Below are positions 48,820 through 57,997 of a DNA stretch of 64,000 bases, one piece after another. The stretch is taken from the NCBI GenBank assembly GCA_028279875.1, contig JANQMU010000089.1, positions 1 to 64,000 of the forward strand, written 5' to 3'. The translations under genes were made by a program, and so were the position numbers. The first letter of the stretch is position 1. Each line of letters begins with the position of its first letter. Source of the DNA: Rhizobiaceae bacterium. Lineage in GTDB: Bacteria > Pseudomonadota > Alphaproteobacteria > Rhizobiales > Rhizobiaceae. The notes under the pieces are model-generated. The model saw only the letters and a program-made list of their open reading frames with translations. It made no database searches and was not told the DNA's origin.

Positions 48820-49365
48820 ATGGACATTGACACGCTTGTCAAGGTGACATCGCGCGCCTGGTCGCTGCGCATTCTGGCGCTGATGCACAGCGGCACGCCT
48901 GGCCGGCAGGCGCCTCTGCTTTCGCAAACGGGAGCCGGACGGACGGCATTCACCCAGAGCCTCAACCATCTGCTCGAACTGGGGCTTCTGGAAAGAAACC
49001 CCGGCCACGGGCATCCGCTGAGACCGGAATATCGGCTGACACAAAAGGGCGTGGAGGTCGCGATCATCGCCGACCGGATCATTCGGGCGGTTCCCGGCCC
49101 GTCCGGCAGCGTCCTGCTGCGCCGCGCCTGGACCGTCCCCGTCCTGGCCGTCAGCGGCAAGCCGCGATATTTCACGGATATCAAGGACCGTCTGACATCG
49201 ATCACCGACCGCGCCCTGTCGCAGTCGCTCAAGCAACTGCAGACGCAGCACTGGCTCGAACGCACCGTCGACATCACAATCCGCCCCCCGCGTCCGCTGT
49301 ACCGGGCCGCCAACACAGGCGCGCAGATCAGTCAGGCGGTTCGGCTTATCCATACGGGCCGATGA
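48820..49365 (+). CDS. HxlR-type winged-helix regulator with two tandem repeats
   Basis: Two alignable segments: RAWSLRILALMHSG...TAFTQSLNHLLELGLLERN...LRPEYRLTQKG and RAWTVPVLAVSGKPR...RALSQSLKQLQTQHWLERT...PRPLYRAANTG. Confidence 0.75.
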   Translation: MDIDTLVKVTSRAWSLRILALMHSGTPGRQAPLLSQTGAGRTAFTQSLNHLLELGLLERNPGHGHPLRPEYRLTQKGVEVAIIADRIIRAVPGPSGSVLLRRAWTVPVLAVSGKPRYFTDIKDRLTSITDRALSQSLKQLQTQHWLERTVDITIRPPRPLYRAANTGAQISQAVRLIHTGR

Positions 49366-49423
49366 TAATTCTGTGACCGTTCGGGCCAAATGCGGGCGGC
49401 GCGTATCGGAAAGAAGACGGCCT

Positions 49424-50731
49424 CTAAAGCACGCTCTTGGCCGGCGCGCCGGCAATATAGGTTTCGACGATTGCCCGGTCGTCGCCGAGCGTTTGCAGCA
49501 GGAACAGTTCCTCGCTCAGCTTGCCGACGGTCTCCATTCTGAGCGCCATGGCCGGCGTCGCGCGCGCATCGAGCACGATGATATCCGCGTCGCGTCCCGG
49601 CTCCAGCGAGCCGATCCGGTCGTCCAGCGACAGCGCTCGCGCATTGCCGAGCGTGATGCGGTAGAAGCTCTCCAGCGGCGTCATCCGCTGGCCCTGCAGC
49701 TGCAGGACCTTGTAGCCTTCGTCGACGGTTCTGAGCATCGAATAGTTGGTTCCGCCGCCAACATCGGTGGCGATGGCGATGCGGACCGGCTTGTCGCGTT
49801 CGTCGAGCGTTTTCAGGTCGAACAGGCCGCTGCCCAGAAACAGGTTCGATGTCGGGCAGAAGACGGCGACCGAGCCGGTCTCCGACATCACATCGGCCTC
49901 GCGGTCGCTGAGATGGATCGAGTGCCCGAACAGGCTTTTCGGGCCCAGCAGTTCGTAATGCTCATAGACGCCCGTATAGTCGTCGCACCACGGGAACAAT
50001 TCCTTGGTGAAGGTGATTTCCGCATGGTTTTCGGACAGATGGGTCTGCATATGCAGATCCGGATATTCCCGCATCAGCGTCTGCGCCATCTCCATCTGCT
50101 CGGGCGACGAGGTGATGGCAAAGCGCGGGGTGATCGCCACATGCTGGCGTCCCTTGCCGTGCCAGGAGGCAATCAGCGCCTTGGTGTCGTCATAGCCCGA
50201 TTGCGGCGTGTCGCGTAAAGCCTCCGGCGCATTGCGGTCCATCATCACCTTGCCGGCAATCATCCGCATATTGCGCCTGTGGCTTTCGGCAAAAAACGCC
50301 TCGGCGGACGCCTTGTGCACCGAGCAATAGGCCACGGCGGTCGTCGTGCCGTGCCGCACCATCTCGTCGAAGAAGGCCGCGCTGATCCGCGTCGCGTGTT
50401 CGGCATCGTTGAAGCGCTGTTCCTCCACAAAAGTGTAGGTGTTCAGCCATTCAAGAAGCGCTGCGGCATAGGAGCCGATGATCTGCGCCTGCACATAGTG
50501 GATATGCGGATCGATGAAACCGGCTGACAGAAGATGCGGCCGGTGGTCGGTCACGATTGCACCCTCGCCGGCCTGCGCGCGAACGGTGGCATAATCGCCG
50601 GACGTCGTGATCACCCCGTCCTCGACCAGCACCGCGCCGTCCTCCTCATAGCGGTAGGCGGCATGGTCATCGAGCGATTGCGGGGCATCCAGAAAGGACA
50701 GAAGCCGTCCGCGTATCAGTCTCTGCGTCAC
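49424..50731 (-). CDS. guaD: Guanine deaminase
   Basis: LLSAGFIDPHIHYVQAQIIGSYAAALLEWLNTYTFVEEQRF, HLSENHAEI, GHSIHLSDRE; GTG start overlapping puuD stop. Confidence 0.93.
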   Translation of the reverse strand: MTQRLIRGRLLSFLDAPQSLDDHAAYRYEEDGAVLVEDGVITTSGDYATVRAQAGEGAIVTDHRPHLLSAGFIDPHIHYVQAQIIGSYAAALLEWLNTYTFVEEQRFNDAEHATRISAAFFDEMVRHGTTTAVAYCSVHKASAEAFFAESHRRNMRMIAGKVMMDRNAPEALRDTPQSGYDDTKALIASWHGKGRQHVAITPRFAITSSPEQMEMAQTLMREYPDLHMQTHLSENHAEITFTKELFPWCDDYTGVYEHYELLGPKSLFGHSIHLSDREADVMSETGSVAVFCPTSNLFLGSGLFDLKTLDERDKPVRIAIATDVGGGTNYSMLRTVDEGYKVLQLQGQRMTPLESFYRITLGNARALSLDDRIGSLEPGRDADIIVLDARATPAMALRMETVGKLSEELFLLQTLGDDRAIVETYIAGAPAKSVL

Positions 50732-51981
50732 GGGTTCTGCTCCGGTTTGGCCGACACCGCGTTTTCGAACCAGGCGACAAGCACCTGTCGTTCGCTCGGT
50801 TCGATCCGGGTGATATTCGCCGGCGGCATGGCATGGCTGCGGCCGGCCTGCAGGTAGATGTCGCGGGCATTCGCCGCGATTTCCGCATCGTTTTCCAAGA
50901 GGACGCCCTTCGGCGCTGCGATGATGCCGTCCCATACGGGCTCCTGCGCATGGCACATGGAACAACGCGACAGCACGACATCCCGGACGGCCGGGAAGTG
51001 GGCATCGGCGGCAAATCGCTCGAAGGCCGGCTGAACGGTGGCTTCGCTCTCTTCCGTTTCGCCGGTCAGTACCTTCGGAACAGTGGAAAGCCACATGATG
51101 ATGATGAACAGGATGATTGTCGCAAGCCAGGTCCAGGTCGGATTGCCCTTGCGCGCATGGCGGGTGTTGAACCAGTGGCGGATGGTCACGCCCATCAAAA
51201 ACACCAGCGATGCGATCACCCAGTTGTATTCCGTGGCGAAGGCCAGCGGATAGTGGTTGGCCAGCATCAGGAAGATCACCGGCAGCGTCAGATAATTGTT
51301 GTGGGTCGACCGCTGCTTGGCGATCTGGCCGTATTTCGGATCGGGCTTGCGCCCGGCGACCAGATCCGCCACCACCACCTTCTGATTGGGGATGATGACC
51401 ATGAACACATTGGCCGACATGATGGTGGCCGTGAAGGCGCCGAGATGCAGGAAGGCGGCGCGGCCGGTGAAAACCTGGGTATAGCCCCAGGCCATGGCCA
51501 CCAGAACGATATAGAGGAAGATCATCAGCAGCGTATCGCTGCGGCCGAGCGAGATCTTGCAGATGAAATCATAGGCAAGCCAGCCGAAGGCGATCGAGGC
51601 GACGGAGATCAGGATGCCGACAGGCACAGAGATGTCGAGCACTTCGGGATCGATCAGGTAGAGATCGGCGCCAGCATAATAGACGATGCACAGCAGCGCG
51701 AAGCCCGACAGCCATGTGGCGTAGGACTCCCATTTGAACCAGGTCAGATGTTCCGGCATCTCCGGCGGTGCGACGAGATATTTCTGAATGTGATAGAAAC
51801 CGCCGCCATGGACCTGCCACTCCTCGCCGCCGACCCCTTCCGGCATCGCCGGCCTTTGCCGCAGCCCGAGATCCAGCGCAATGAAATAGAATGACGATCC
51901 GATCCACGCGATCGCCGTGATGACATGCAGCCAGCGCGCGGCAAAAGACAGCCAATCCCAGGCAATGGCAAACTCATACAT
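50728..51981 (-). CDS. puuD: Urate hydroxylase PuuD with C-terminal cytochrome c domain
   Basis: RWLHVITAIAWIGSSFYFIALD; heme motif CSMCHA near C-terminus. Confidence 0.94.
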   Translation of the reverse strand: MYEFAIAWDWLSFAARWLHVITAIAWIGSSFYFIALDLGLRQRPAMPEGVGGEEWQVHGGGFYHIQKYLVAPPEMPEHLTWFKWESYATWLSGFALLCIVYYAGADLYLIDPEVLDISVPVGILISVASIAFGWLAYDFICKISLGRSDTLLMIFLYIVLVAMAWGYTQVFTGRAAFLHLGAFTATIMSANVFMVIIPNQKVVVADLVAGRKPDPKYGQIAKQRSTHNNYLTLPVIFLMLANHYPLAFATEYNWVIASLVFLMGVTIRHWFNTRHARKGNPTWTWLATIILFIIIMWLSTVPKVLTGETEESEATVQPAFERFAADAHFPAVRDVVLSRCSMCHAQEPVWDGIIAAPKGVLLENDAEIAANARDIYLQAGRSHAMPPANITRIEPSERQVLVAWFENAVSAKPEQNP

Positions 51982-52089
51982 GAGAATTCCCCTTATGCTC
52001 AGCGCATCTTGAAGGGCCGCACGCGTCAAAGAAAGCCATAACTCCCCGCATGACTTTCAAAAATATCTAAATAATCATAGGATGAGCCT

Positions 52090-53004
52090 ATGTCATATTT
52101 TGAAAATATCCGGGTCTTTCTGCGGGTGGTGGAACTGGGAAACCTGTCCGCCGCCGGGCGTGACCTGCGTATTTCCCCGGCGGTGGCCAGCAACCGGGTG
52201 AAGGAACTCGAAAAATATCTCGGCGTGCGTCTCTTCAATCGCACCACCCGGCAACTGACGGCAACCGAACAGGGCAAGATCTTCTATCGCGGGGCGGGGC
52301 GCATCATCCAGGCCGTCGAAGACGCCGAGGCGTCGATTGCCTCGGTATCCGGCAAGCCGAAGGGCACGATCCGGGTGACGGCGCCGCTCGGTTTCGGCCG
52401 CCGCTTCATCGCCTCCGGCATTCCCGAATTCCACGCCCGGTATCCGGAGATCGAGGTGCGGCTGCGCCTGTCGGATCACAATGTCGATATCCTCAAGGAA
52501 AGCATCGATCTGGCCTTTCGGTTGGGCGTGATCGAGGATTCCAGCCTGCGCATGCGCGGCATCATGGATTGCGAGCGCGTGCTGTGTGCGGCGCCCGAAT
52601 ATCTGCGCAAGGCGGGAACACCCGAGACCATCGACGATCTTGCCCGCGGCGAGCATAATTGCTTGCTGCTGCGGTTTCCCGGATCCAATGAATTCATCTG
52701 GCCGCTTCAGACGGAGGACGGGATCCGCAAGGTCGAGGTGAGCGGCGTTTTCGATTCCGATGACGGCGATGTGCTGATGGAATGGGCGCTGGCCGGACAC
52801 GGCATCGTCAACAAGCCGCGCTTCGAGGTGCAGGGCTATCTGAATTCGGGATTGCTGGTGCCTGTTCTGGCCGACACGCCGCCGGTGCCGGCCAAGCTGG
52901 CGGTGATCTTTCCGCACAAGGATTTCCAGGACCCGAAACTGCGCCTGTTCATCGATTTCATGGCGGCCCGCTGCCAGAAGATGATCCGCGCGGCACTGGG
53001 ATGA
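52090..53004 (+). CDS. LysR family transcriptional regulator
   Basis: N-terminal HTH MSYFENIRVFLRVVELGNLSAAGRDLRISPAVASNRVKELEKYLGVRLFNRTTRQLTATEQG. Confidence 0.93.
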   Translation: MSYFENIRVFLRVVELGNLSAAGRDLRISPAVASNRVKELEKYLGVRLFNRTTRQLTATEQGKIFYRGAGRIIQAVEDAEASIASVSGKPKGTIRVTAPLGFGRRFIASGIPEFHARYPEIEVRLRLSDHNVDILKESIDLAFRLGVIEDSSLRMRGIMDCERVLCAAPEYLRKAGTPETIDDLARGEHNCLLLRFPGSNEFIWPLQTEDGIRKVEVSGVFDSDDGDVLMEWALAGHGIVNKPRFEVQGYLNSGLLVPVLADTPPVPAKLAVIFPHKDFQDPKLRLFIDFMAARCQKMIRAALG

Positions 53005-53061
53005 TCCGGTCCGGCCGTTCGCGTTAGCCGGCGCCATGCCCCAAAACAAGGAATGCACACC

Positions 53062-53538
53062 ATGCCGATTGTCCGCCGTAAAGATGTCCCCGGCATATCC
53101 GGATCCGGGTCCGGATATCCGGCGCCCCATGACCATGATCTCGGGCGCTATGACGCCTGGCCCCTTGGCGACGCCGGCGGACTGGCCCAGTTCGGCGTGG
53201 TCCTGGAGACGCTGCATCCCGATTCCTATTCATCGCTTCGCCACTGGCATGAGCGGGAAGACGAATTCCTGTATCTTCTCGAGGGCGAGGTGGTGCTGAT
53301 CGATGAGGATGGCGAACATGTGATGCGCCCCGGCGATGCAGCCTGTTTCAAGGCCGGCGATCCCAACGGCCGCCATCTGCAGAACCGCTCCGACCGCAAC
53401 GCCACCTATCTGGTCGTCGGAACCCGGGCCGAGGAGGACCGGTGCCACTACGCCGATGTCGACATGATTCTGACCAAGACGCGAGAGGGCAAGGCCTTCA
53501 CCCGGCGTGACGGCGCGCCGCTGCAACCCGGCACGTAA
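53062..53538 (+). CDS. Cupin domain protein
   Basis: SSLRHWHEREDEFLYLLEGEVVLIDEDGEHVMRPGDAACFKAGDPNGRHLQNRS. Confidence 0.88.
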   Translation: MPIVRRKDVPGISGSGSGYPAPHDHDLGRYDAWPLGDAGGLAQFGVVLETLHPDSYSSLRHWHEREDEFLYLLEGEVVLIDEDGEHVMRPGDAACFKAGDPNGRHLQNRSDRNATYLVVGTRAEEDRCHYADVDMILTKTREGKAFTRRDGAPLQPGT

Positions 53539-53548
53539 CGGCCCGCGA

Positions 53549-55048
53549 ATGGCATTCACCGTTTCGGCAGGGCCGCCCCCGGCGCAATATCAGGACTATT
53601 GTCCGAAGAACCGTCGGCGGTTTGTCCTGATTGCCGCCATCCTGGCATCGGCCATGGGGTTCATCGACGGATCGGTCGTATCCATCGCCGTGCCGGCCAT
53701 CCGCCAGAGTCTCGACGCTTCGCTGACGCAGATACAATGGATCAACAACGCCTACATGCTGGCCCTGTCGGCGCTGATCCTCGTCGGCGGCGCTGCCGGT
53801 GACAGATACGGCCTGAAGCGGGTCTTCTCGGGCGGCATCCTCTTTTTCGTCGTCGCCTCGATCGTCTGCGCCTTCGCGGTCGATCCGCCGATGCTGATTG
53901 CCGCCCGGGCCGCGCAGGGGATCGGAGCGGCGATCATGGTTCCGGGATCCCTGGCGATCATCTCGAAGACCTATCCCAAGGAGGATCGCGCCCGGGCAAT
54001 CGGCATCTGGGCGGCGTCCTCCGCCCTGATGACCGCCGTCGGGCCGGTTCTCGGCGGCGCGTTTCTGTCGGTCGGCAATCCCGAGATCTGGCGGCTGATC
54101 TTCGCCATCAATCTTCCGATCGGTGCCGTGGCGCTTTACCTGCTGATCATGCGCGTGCCGGCGGATGCGCCGGTGTCCGACGCGCCGCTCGACCGGTCGG
54201 GAGCCGTGCTGGCGACGCTGGCGCTCGGACTGGTCGCCTGGGCGCTGACCGGCCCGGAAGGAGAGGAGGGGCTGCCCGACCTGTCCCACATCCTGTTTTA
54301 CGGGATACCGGGCCTCGCGGCGCTGGCGTTTTTCCTGTGGGTCGAAAAACGGGCTTCACACCCGATGATGCCCCTGCGGCTCTTCGCCAGCCGCGAATTC
54401 AGCGCCGCCAATGCGGTGACGTTCCTGCTCTATTTCGCCCTCTCGGCGGTGCTGTTCTACCTGCCGATGGCACTGATCACCGGCTGGGGCGTCTCCGAAG
54501 TGCAGGTCGGTCTGGTCTTCCTGCCGATCACGGTGGCAATCGCCGCCGGATCCAGCACCTTCGGCAGGCTGGTCAGCCGGACCGGGCCCGCACCGCTCAT
54601 CGGCGGCGGATGTGCCCTTGTCGCGCTCTCCTACGGCGCTCTGGCCTTCGGTTTCGAATGGCACCGTTTCTGGTGGCACGTCTTTCCGTCCATGTGCGTG
54701 ATGGGTCTCGGCATGGCCATGGTTGTCGCTCCGCTCTCCGCCAGTGTCATGGGCGCCGCATCGACCGACGATTCGGGTGCCGCCTCCGGGATCAACAATG
54801 CGATCAGCCGCATGGCCGGTCTTGTCGCGGTCGCTGCCATGGGCGGCATCGCCTCGGCCGCCTATCTGCAGGCCGGTGGGCCGGACGGTTTCGGACAACC
54901 GCTGGAGGCGGTTGAGGCCGGGCATCGGCTCGCAACGGACGCCGCCTTCGTTGCGATCGCCTGGATCACCGCCGGACTGAGCGCCCTGTCCAGCGCGATC
55001 GCCTTTGCCTATCTGCCGGGTCGGCCGGCCTCAGGCAATGCGATCTGA
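53549..55048 (+). CDS. MFS transporter, DHA2/EmrB-type
   Basis: FVLIAAILASAMGFIDGSVVSIAVPAIRQSLDASLTQIQWINNAYMLALSALILVGGAAGDRYGLKRVF. Confidence 0.93.
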   Translation: MAFTVSAGPPPAQYQDYCPKNRRRFVLIAAILASAMGFIDGSVVSIAVPAIRQSLDASLTQIQWINNAYMLALSALILVGGAAGDRYGLKRVFSGGILFFVVASIVCAFAVDPPMLIAARAAQGIGAAIMVPGSLAIISKTYPKEDRARAIGIWAASSALMTAVGPVLGGAFLSVGNPEIWRLIFAINLPIGAVALYLLIMRVPADAPVSDAPLDRSGAVLATLALGLVAWALTGPEGEEGLPDLSHILFYGIPGLAALAFFLWVEKRASHPMMPLRLFASREFSAANAVTFLLYFALSAVLFYLPMALITGWGVSEVQVGLVFLPITVAIAAGSSTFGRLVSRTGPAPLIGGGCALVALSYGALAFGFEWHRFWWHVFPSMCVMGLGMAMVVAPLSASVMGAASTDDSGAASGINNAISRMAGLVAVAAMGGIASAAYLQAGGPDGFGQPLEAVEAGHRLATDAAFVAIAWITAGLSALSSAIAFAYLPGRPASGNAI

Positions 55049-55087
55049 TTGCCGACATCCATGCTCGACGTTTTGTTTCTTCCCCAT

Positions 55088-55097
55088 TAATCTATGA
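55088..55097 (+). promoter_or_regulatory. Near-match BioR box (TAATCTATGA) upstream of bioR
   Basis: 8/10 to TTATCTATAA; 4 bp before the GTG start at 55102. Confidence 0.4.
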
Positions 55098-55101
55098 TCT
55101 T

Positions 55102-55737
55102 GTGTCGACTGCAAAATCAGAACCCCTTGCTGCCCGCATCAGCCGCGAACTCGCCGAACGGATTGTCTCAGGCCGGATCAAGTCCGGCGCCAGGCTGCGG
55201 CAGGATCACATTGCCGAGGAATTCGGGGCAAGCCACGTGCCGGTGCGGGAAGCATTTCGCCGTCTCGAAGCGCAGGGACTGGTGCAGAGCGAGCCGCGCC
55301 GCGGCGTCCGGGTCGCCGGTTTCAGCCTGGACGAGGTCCGCGAGGTTGCGGAAATGCGCGCTGTGCTCGAAGTACTCGCCCTGCGCAATGCGGCGCCGCA
55401 TCTTACCAAGGCCATACTCGATGAGGCGGAGAACGCCACATCTGCGGGCGATCAGGCGGGCAACGTCCAGGCCTGGGAGGAGGCCAATCGCACATTTCAC
55501 CGTCTGATACTTACCCCCTGTGGCATGCCTCGGCTCCTGCGCACGATAGACGATCTGCATGTTACGAGCGCACGCTTCCTGTTTGCCGGATGGCGCGCCG
55601 AATGGGAAACGCCGACCGACCGGGACCACCGCACCATTCTGGTTGCGTTGCGTGCCGGTGACATTGACGGCGCGGCCGTCCTGCTTGCCAGACATGTGCA
55701 ATGGACCGGTCAGAAATCCCGGCGGCGCAGCACGTAA
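55102..55737 (+). CDS. bioR: GntR family regulator, probable biotin regulator BioR
   Basis: GntR wHTH ERIVSGRIKSGARLRQDHIAEEFGASHVPVREAFRRLEAQGLVQSEPRRGVRVAGF; FCD domain; next to bioY with BioR-like boxes. Confidence 0.8.
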   Translation: MSTAKSEPLAARISRELAERIVSGRIKSGARLRQDHIAEEFGASHVPVREAFRRLEAQGLVQSEPRRGVRVAGFSLDEVREVAEMRAVLEVLALRNAAPHLTKAILDEAENATSAGDQAGNVQAWEEANRTFHRLILTPCGMPRLLRTIDDLHVTSARFLFAGWRAEWETPTDRDHRTILVALRAGDIDGAAVLLARHVQWTGQKSRRRST

Positions 55738-55853
55738 ACGCACTCTGAAACAGACTGAAAAACCATCCTCTCGACCGCGTAGGCACGGGGCGGACAGTGC
55801 GGCCTTGCAATGGGTGCGTTTCTGTGGATTCTTTTAGCGATAGAATCTATAAA

Positions 55854-55863
55854 TTATCTATAA
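55854..55863 (+). promoter_or_regulatory. BioR box TTATCTATAA upstream of bioY
   Basis: Exact match to the published alphaproteobacterial BioR consensus TTATMKATAA, 17 bp before the bioY ATG. Confidence 0.85.
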
Positions 55864-55880
55864 TTTTACAGGAGACCCCG

Positions 55881-56471
55881 ATGCCCTCATCGAACGCCGC
55901 CGCAGCCGACACGCTCTTCAGCCCTTTTGATCTGCAAAATCGTTCCCTGGCCTGGAAGGCCGTGGCGGTTGTCCTCGGCAGCGTGTTTCTCACGCTGATG
56001 TCCTACATCGAAGTGCCGATGGTTCCCGTTCCAATGAATATGCAGACCTTTGCGGTTACGCTCATCGGTGCGCTGTATGGTTGGCGGCTGGGCGCAATCA
56101 CCATTGCGGTGTGGCTGGCTGAAGGGGCGCTCGGGCTGCCGGTGCTGTCCGGAGGAGCGGCCGGTGCGCATCACTTCGTCGGCCCCACCGCGGGCTATCT
56201 CTTCGCCTTTCCGATTGTGGGAGCGGCAACCGGGTGGCTGGCCCAGCGCGGCTGGAACGGCCATCGCGTCGGCCTCGCATTCCTCAGCATGCTGATCGGC
56301 AACGCGCTGTGCCTGGTTCTCGGTGCCGCCTGGCTTGCGGTTATGATCGGCCCCGAACAGGCCGTCACGTTGGGTGTCGTGCCCTTCCTGCTCGGTGGCC
56401 TCCTGAAATCCGCGCTTGCTGCGGCAGCGCTGAAGCTCATGGCGCGCGGTTCCAAACACGGCGCCGCATGA
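55881..56471 (+). CDS. bioY: Biotin transporter BioY
   Basis: IEVPMVPVPMNMQTFAVTLIGALYGWRLGAITIAVWLAEGALGLPVLSGG...GPTAGYLFAFPI. Confidence 0.94.
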   Translation: MPSSNAAAADTLFSPFDLQNRSLAWKAVAVVLGSVFLTLMSYIEVPMVPVPMNMQTFAVTLIGALYGWRLGAITIAVWLAEGALGLPVLSGGAAGAHHFVGPTAGYLFAFPIVGAATGWLAQRGWNGHRVGLAFLSMLIGNALCLVLGAAWLAVMIGPEQAVTLGVVPFLLGGLLKSALAAAALKLMARGSKHGAA

Positions 56472-56884
56472 CGGTCCGCCTGCGCCCGCATCATCTTCTC
56501 TGCCTTCTGACCTATGTGGGCAAGGGATACAGCCCTGCTTTCACGGCCAATATGACCGCGATCGCAGGGCGGCTTGCCTCCGGGGAGGAAATCGAGATTG
56601 TCGAAGGGCCGGACGACATCTGCGCGCCGCTCCTGAACGACACGGTCGCGCATTGCCATCGGTCCAGTGTCACGGACAGGGATGTGCGGGCTGCGGAAGA
56701 TGTCGGGCGCCTGTTGAAGGTGCCGGTGCTGCCCGGATCGCGGCTCCTCCTGAAAAAGCCTGATCTACGCCGACTTCGGGCAGCCTATGCAGCCGATCGG
56801 CTTCGTTCTGCCTGTGGCGGCTGCGAGTGGAAAGAACTCTGCGGCGGCATCGCCGCCGACGACTATCCAGGCACGATACTGTGA
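56468..56884 (+). CDS. DUF1284 domain protein
   Basis: MTVRLRPHHLLCLLTYVGKGYSPAFTANM; start overlaps bioY stop. Confidence 0.85.
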   Translation: MTVRLRPHHLLCLLTYVGKGYSPAFTANMTAIAGRLASGEEIEIVEGPDDICAPLLNDTVAHCHRSSVTDRDVRAAEDVGRLLKVPVLPGSRLLLKKPDLRRLRAAYAADRLRSACGGCEWKELCGGIAADDYPGTIL

Positions 56885-56898
56885 TCTGTCCGCCTTGT

Positions 56899-56944
56899 TC
56901 GGCATTCCCGACCTCCGACGGTGAGGCGAGAACCGGAATGCCGA
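56899..56944. repeat. Inverted repeat TCGGCATTCC / GGAATGCCGA (10-bp arms, 26-nt loop) after the DUF1284 gene
   Basis: Arms 56899-56908 and 56935-56944, 14 bp past the stop codon; no T-run. Confidence 0.6.
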
Positions 56945-57056
56945 TGCCGGCCAACGGCTTGTAACGGGTGCCGCTTTCGCAGCGACTGCCTGGATCACCG
57001 CCGGGCTGCACGCATTGTCCAACAGGATCGCATTTACCTACATGCTGGGCCGTTCG
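56934..57056 (+). pseudogene. Remnant of the C-terminus of an MFS transporter similar to 53549..55048
   Basis: Frame reads NADAGQRLVTGAAFAATAWITAGLHALSNRIAFTYMLGR versus EAVEAGHRLATDAAFVAIAWITAGLSALSSAIAFAYLPGR. Confidence 0.8.
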
Positions 57057-57985
57057 GCTGGCGCGCCGGGGTTTGCGAAGTCCAACATCGCCTCACTCAT
57101 GATGCGCAGCAGCCGGCCCAAATGAGGTGCCCGCTCTAAACCGGGGCGATGGACCAAGCCGATTTTGAAGGGGCTCAACTCCTCCCCGATATCCAGAGCC
57201 ACCAACCCTGAGCCAATGCTGGAGTTGGCGATCATCGCAGTCTCGAAAAACAAAAAATCCTCACGGCGCACGATCTCTATGCAAGCCTGCAGCGACGTGG
57301 TCTCCAGCACGACCTTTGGCATCGGCGCAGACCGCCGCCGCAGATATGCCGCGAGACTATCCAAGATTTCGCTGGATGGTGAAAAAAGCACGAAAGGATA
57401 GCGCGCAAGCTCACCGGGCCGCACCTTGCTGTGTTGTGCAAGGGGGTGATTAGCCGATGCCAGGACCACGAGACTGGATGTGGCGATCTCATTGACCTTG
57501 AGCGTGTCAGGGATTTCTTGGTCCAGGATGGCGCCAGCGAAAATCTCTGCCCGACCAAGTCGCAAAGCCTGTCCGATACCCTCGGCACCCGTCGGCTTGA
57601 CGTTCAGCCGGATGCGAGGGAACAGGGCATGAAATCGTCCCAGGATTGAGGGCATTACGATGGTTGACCAGATGGGGCCAGCAAGAATGTTAACAGTGCT
57701 GTCCTGGTCTGCGATGACGTTGCGAATGCCCTGCAGTGCATGGTCGTATTCCAAGGCGATGACCTGTGCGTGATCAAGAAACAATTCGCCCGCCGGGGTC
57801 AGGCGCACGCCGCCTGCAAACCGTTCAACCAGCGCCGTGCCCACGGTTGCTTCCAGCTTCCGAATCCCCTTGGACATTGCCGGTTGCGAAATGTTGAGAA
57901 CACGCGCCGCTTTGCTGATGCTACCCTGCTCGGCAATCGCGACGAACTGGCGCAAGAGAATCAGATTCGGAAGCGTGTGCTGCAT
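57038..57985 (-). CDS. LysR family transcriptional regulator
   Basis: LRQFVAIAEQGSISKAARVLNISQPAMSKGIRKLEATVGTALVERFAGGVRLTPAGELFLDHA. Confidence 0.93.
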   Translation of the reverse strand: MQHTLPNLILLRQFVAIAEQGSISKAARVLNISQPAMSKGIRKLEATVGTALVERFAGGVRLTPAGELFLDHAQVIALEYDHALQGIRNVIADQDSTVNILAGPIWSTIVMPSILGRFHALFPRIRLNVKPTGAEGIGQALRLGRAEIFAGAILDQEIPDTLKVNEIATSSLVVLASANHPLAQHSKVRPGELARYPFVLFSPSSEILDSLAAYLRRRSAPMPKVVLETTSLQACIEIVRREDFLFFETAMIANSSIGSGLVALDIGEELSPFKIGLVHRPGLERAPHLGRLLRIMSEAMLDFANPGAPAERPSM

Positions 57986-57997
57986 CGGGCTCCGACC

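Noticed and set aside
53094-53117. Inverted repeat ATATCCGGA-TCCGGG-TCCGGATAT
   Set aside because: Lies inside the cupin coding sequence and is explained by a Gly-Ser repeat (GISGSGSGYP).
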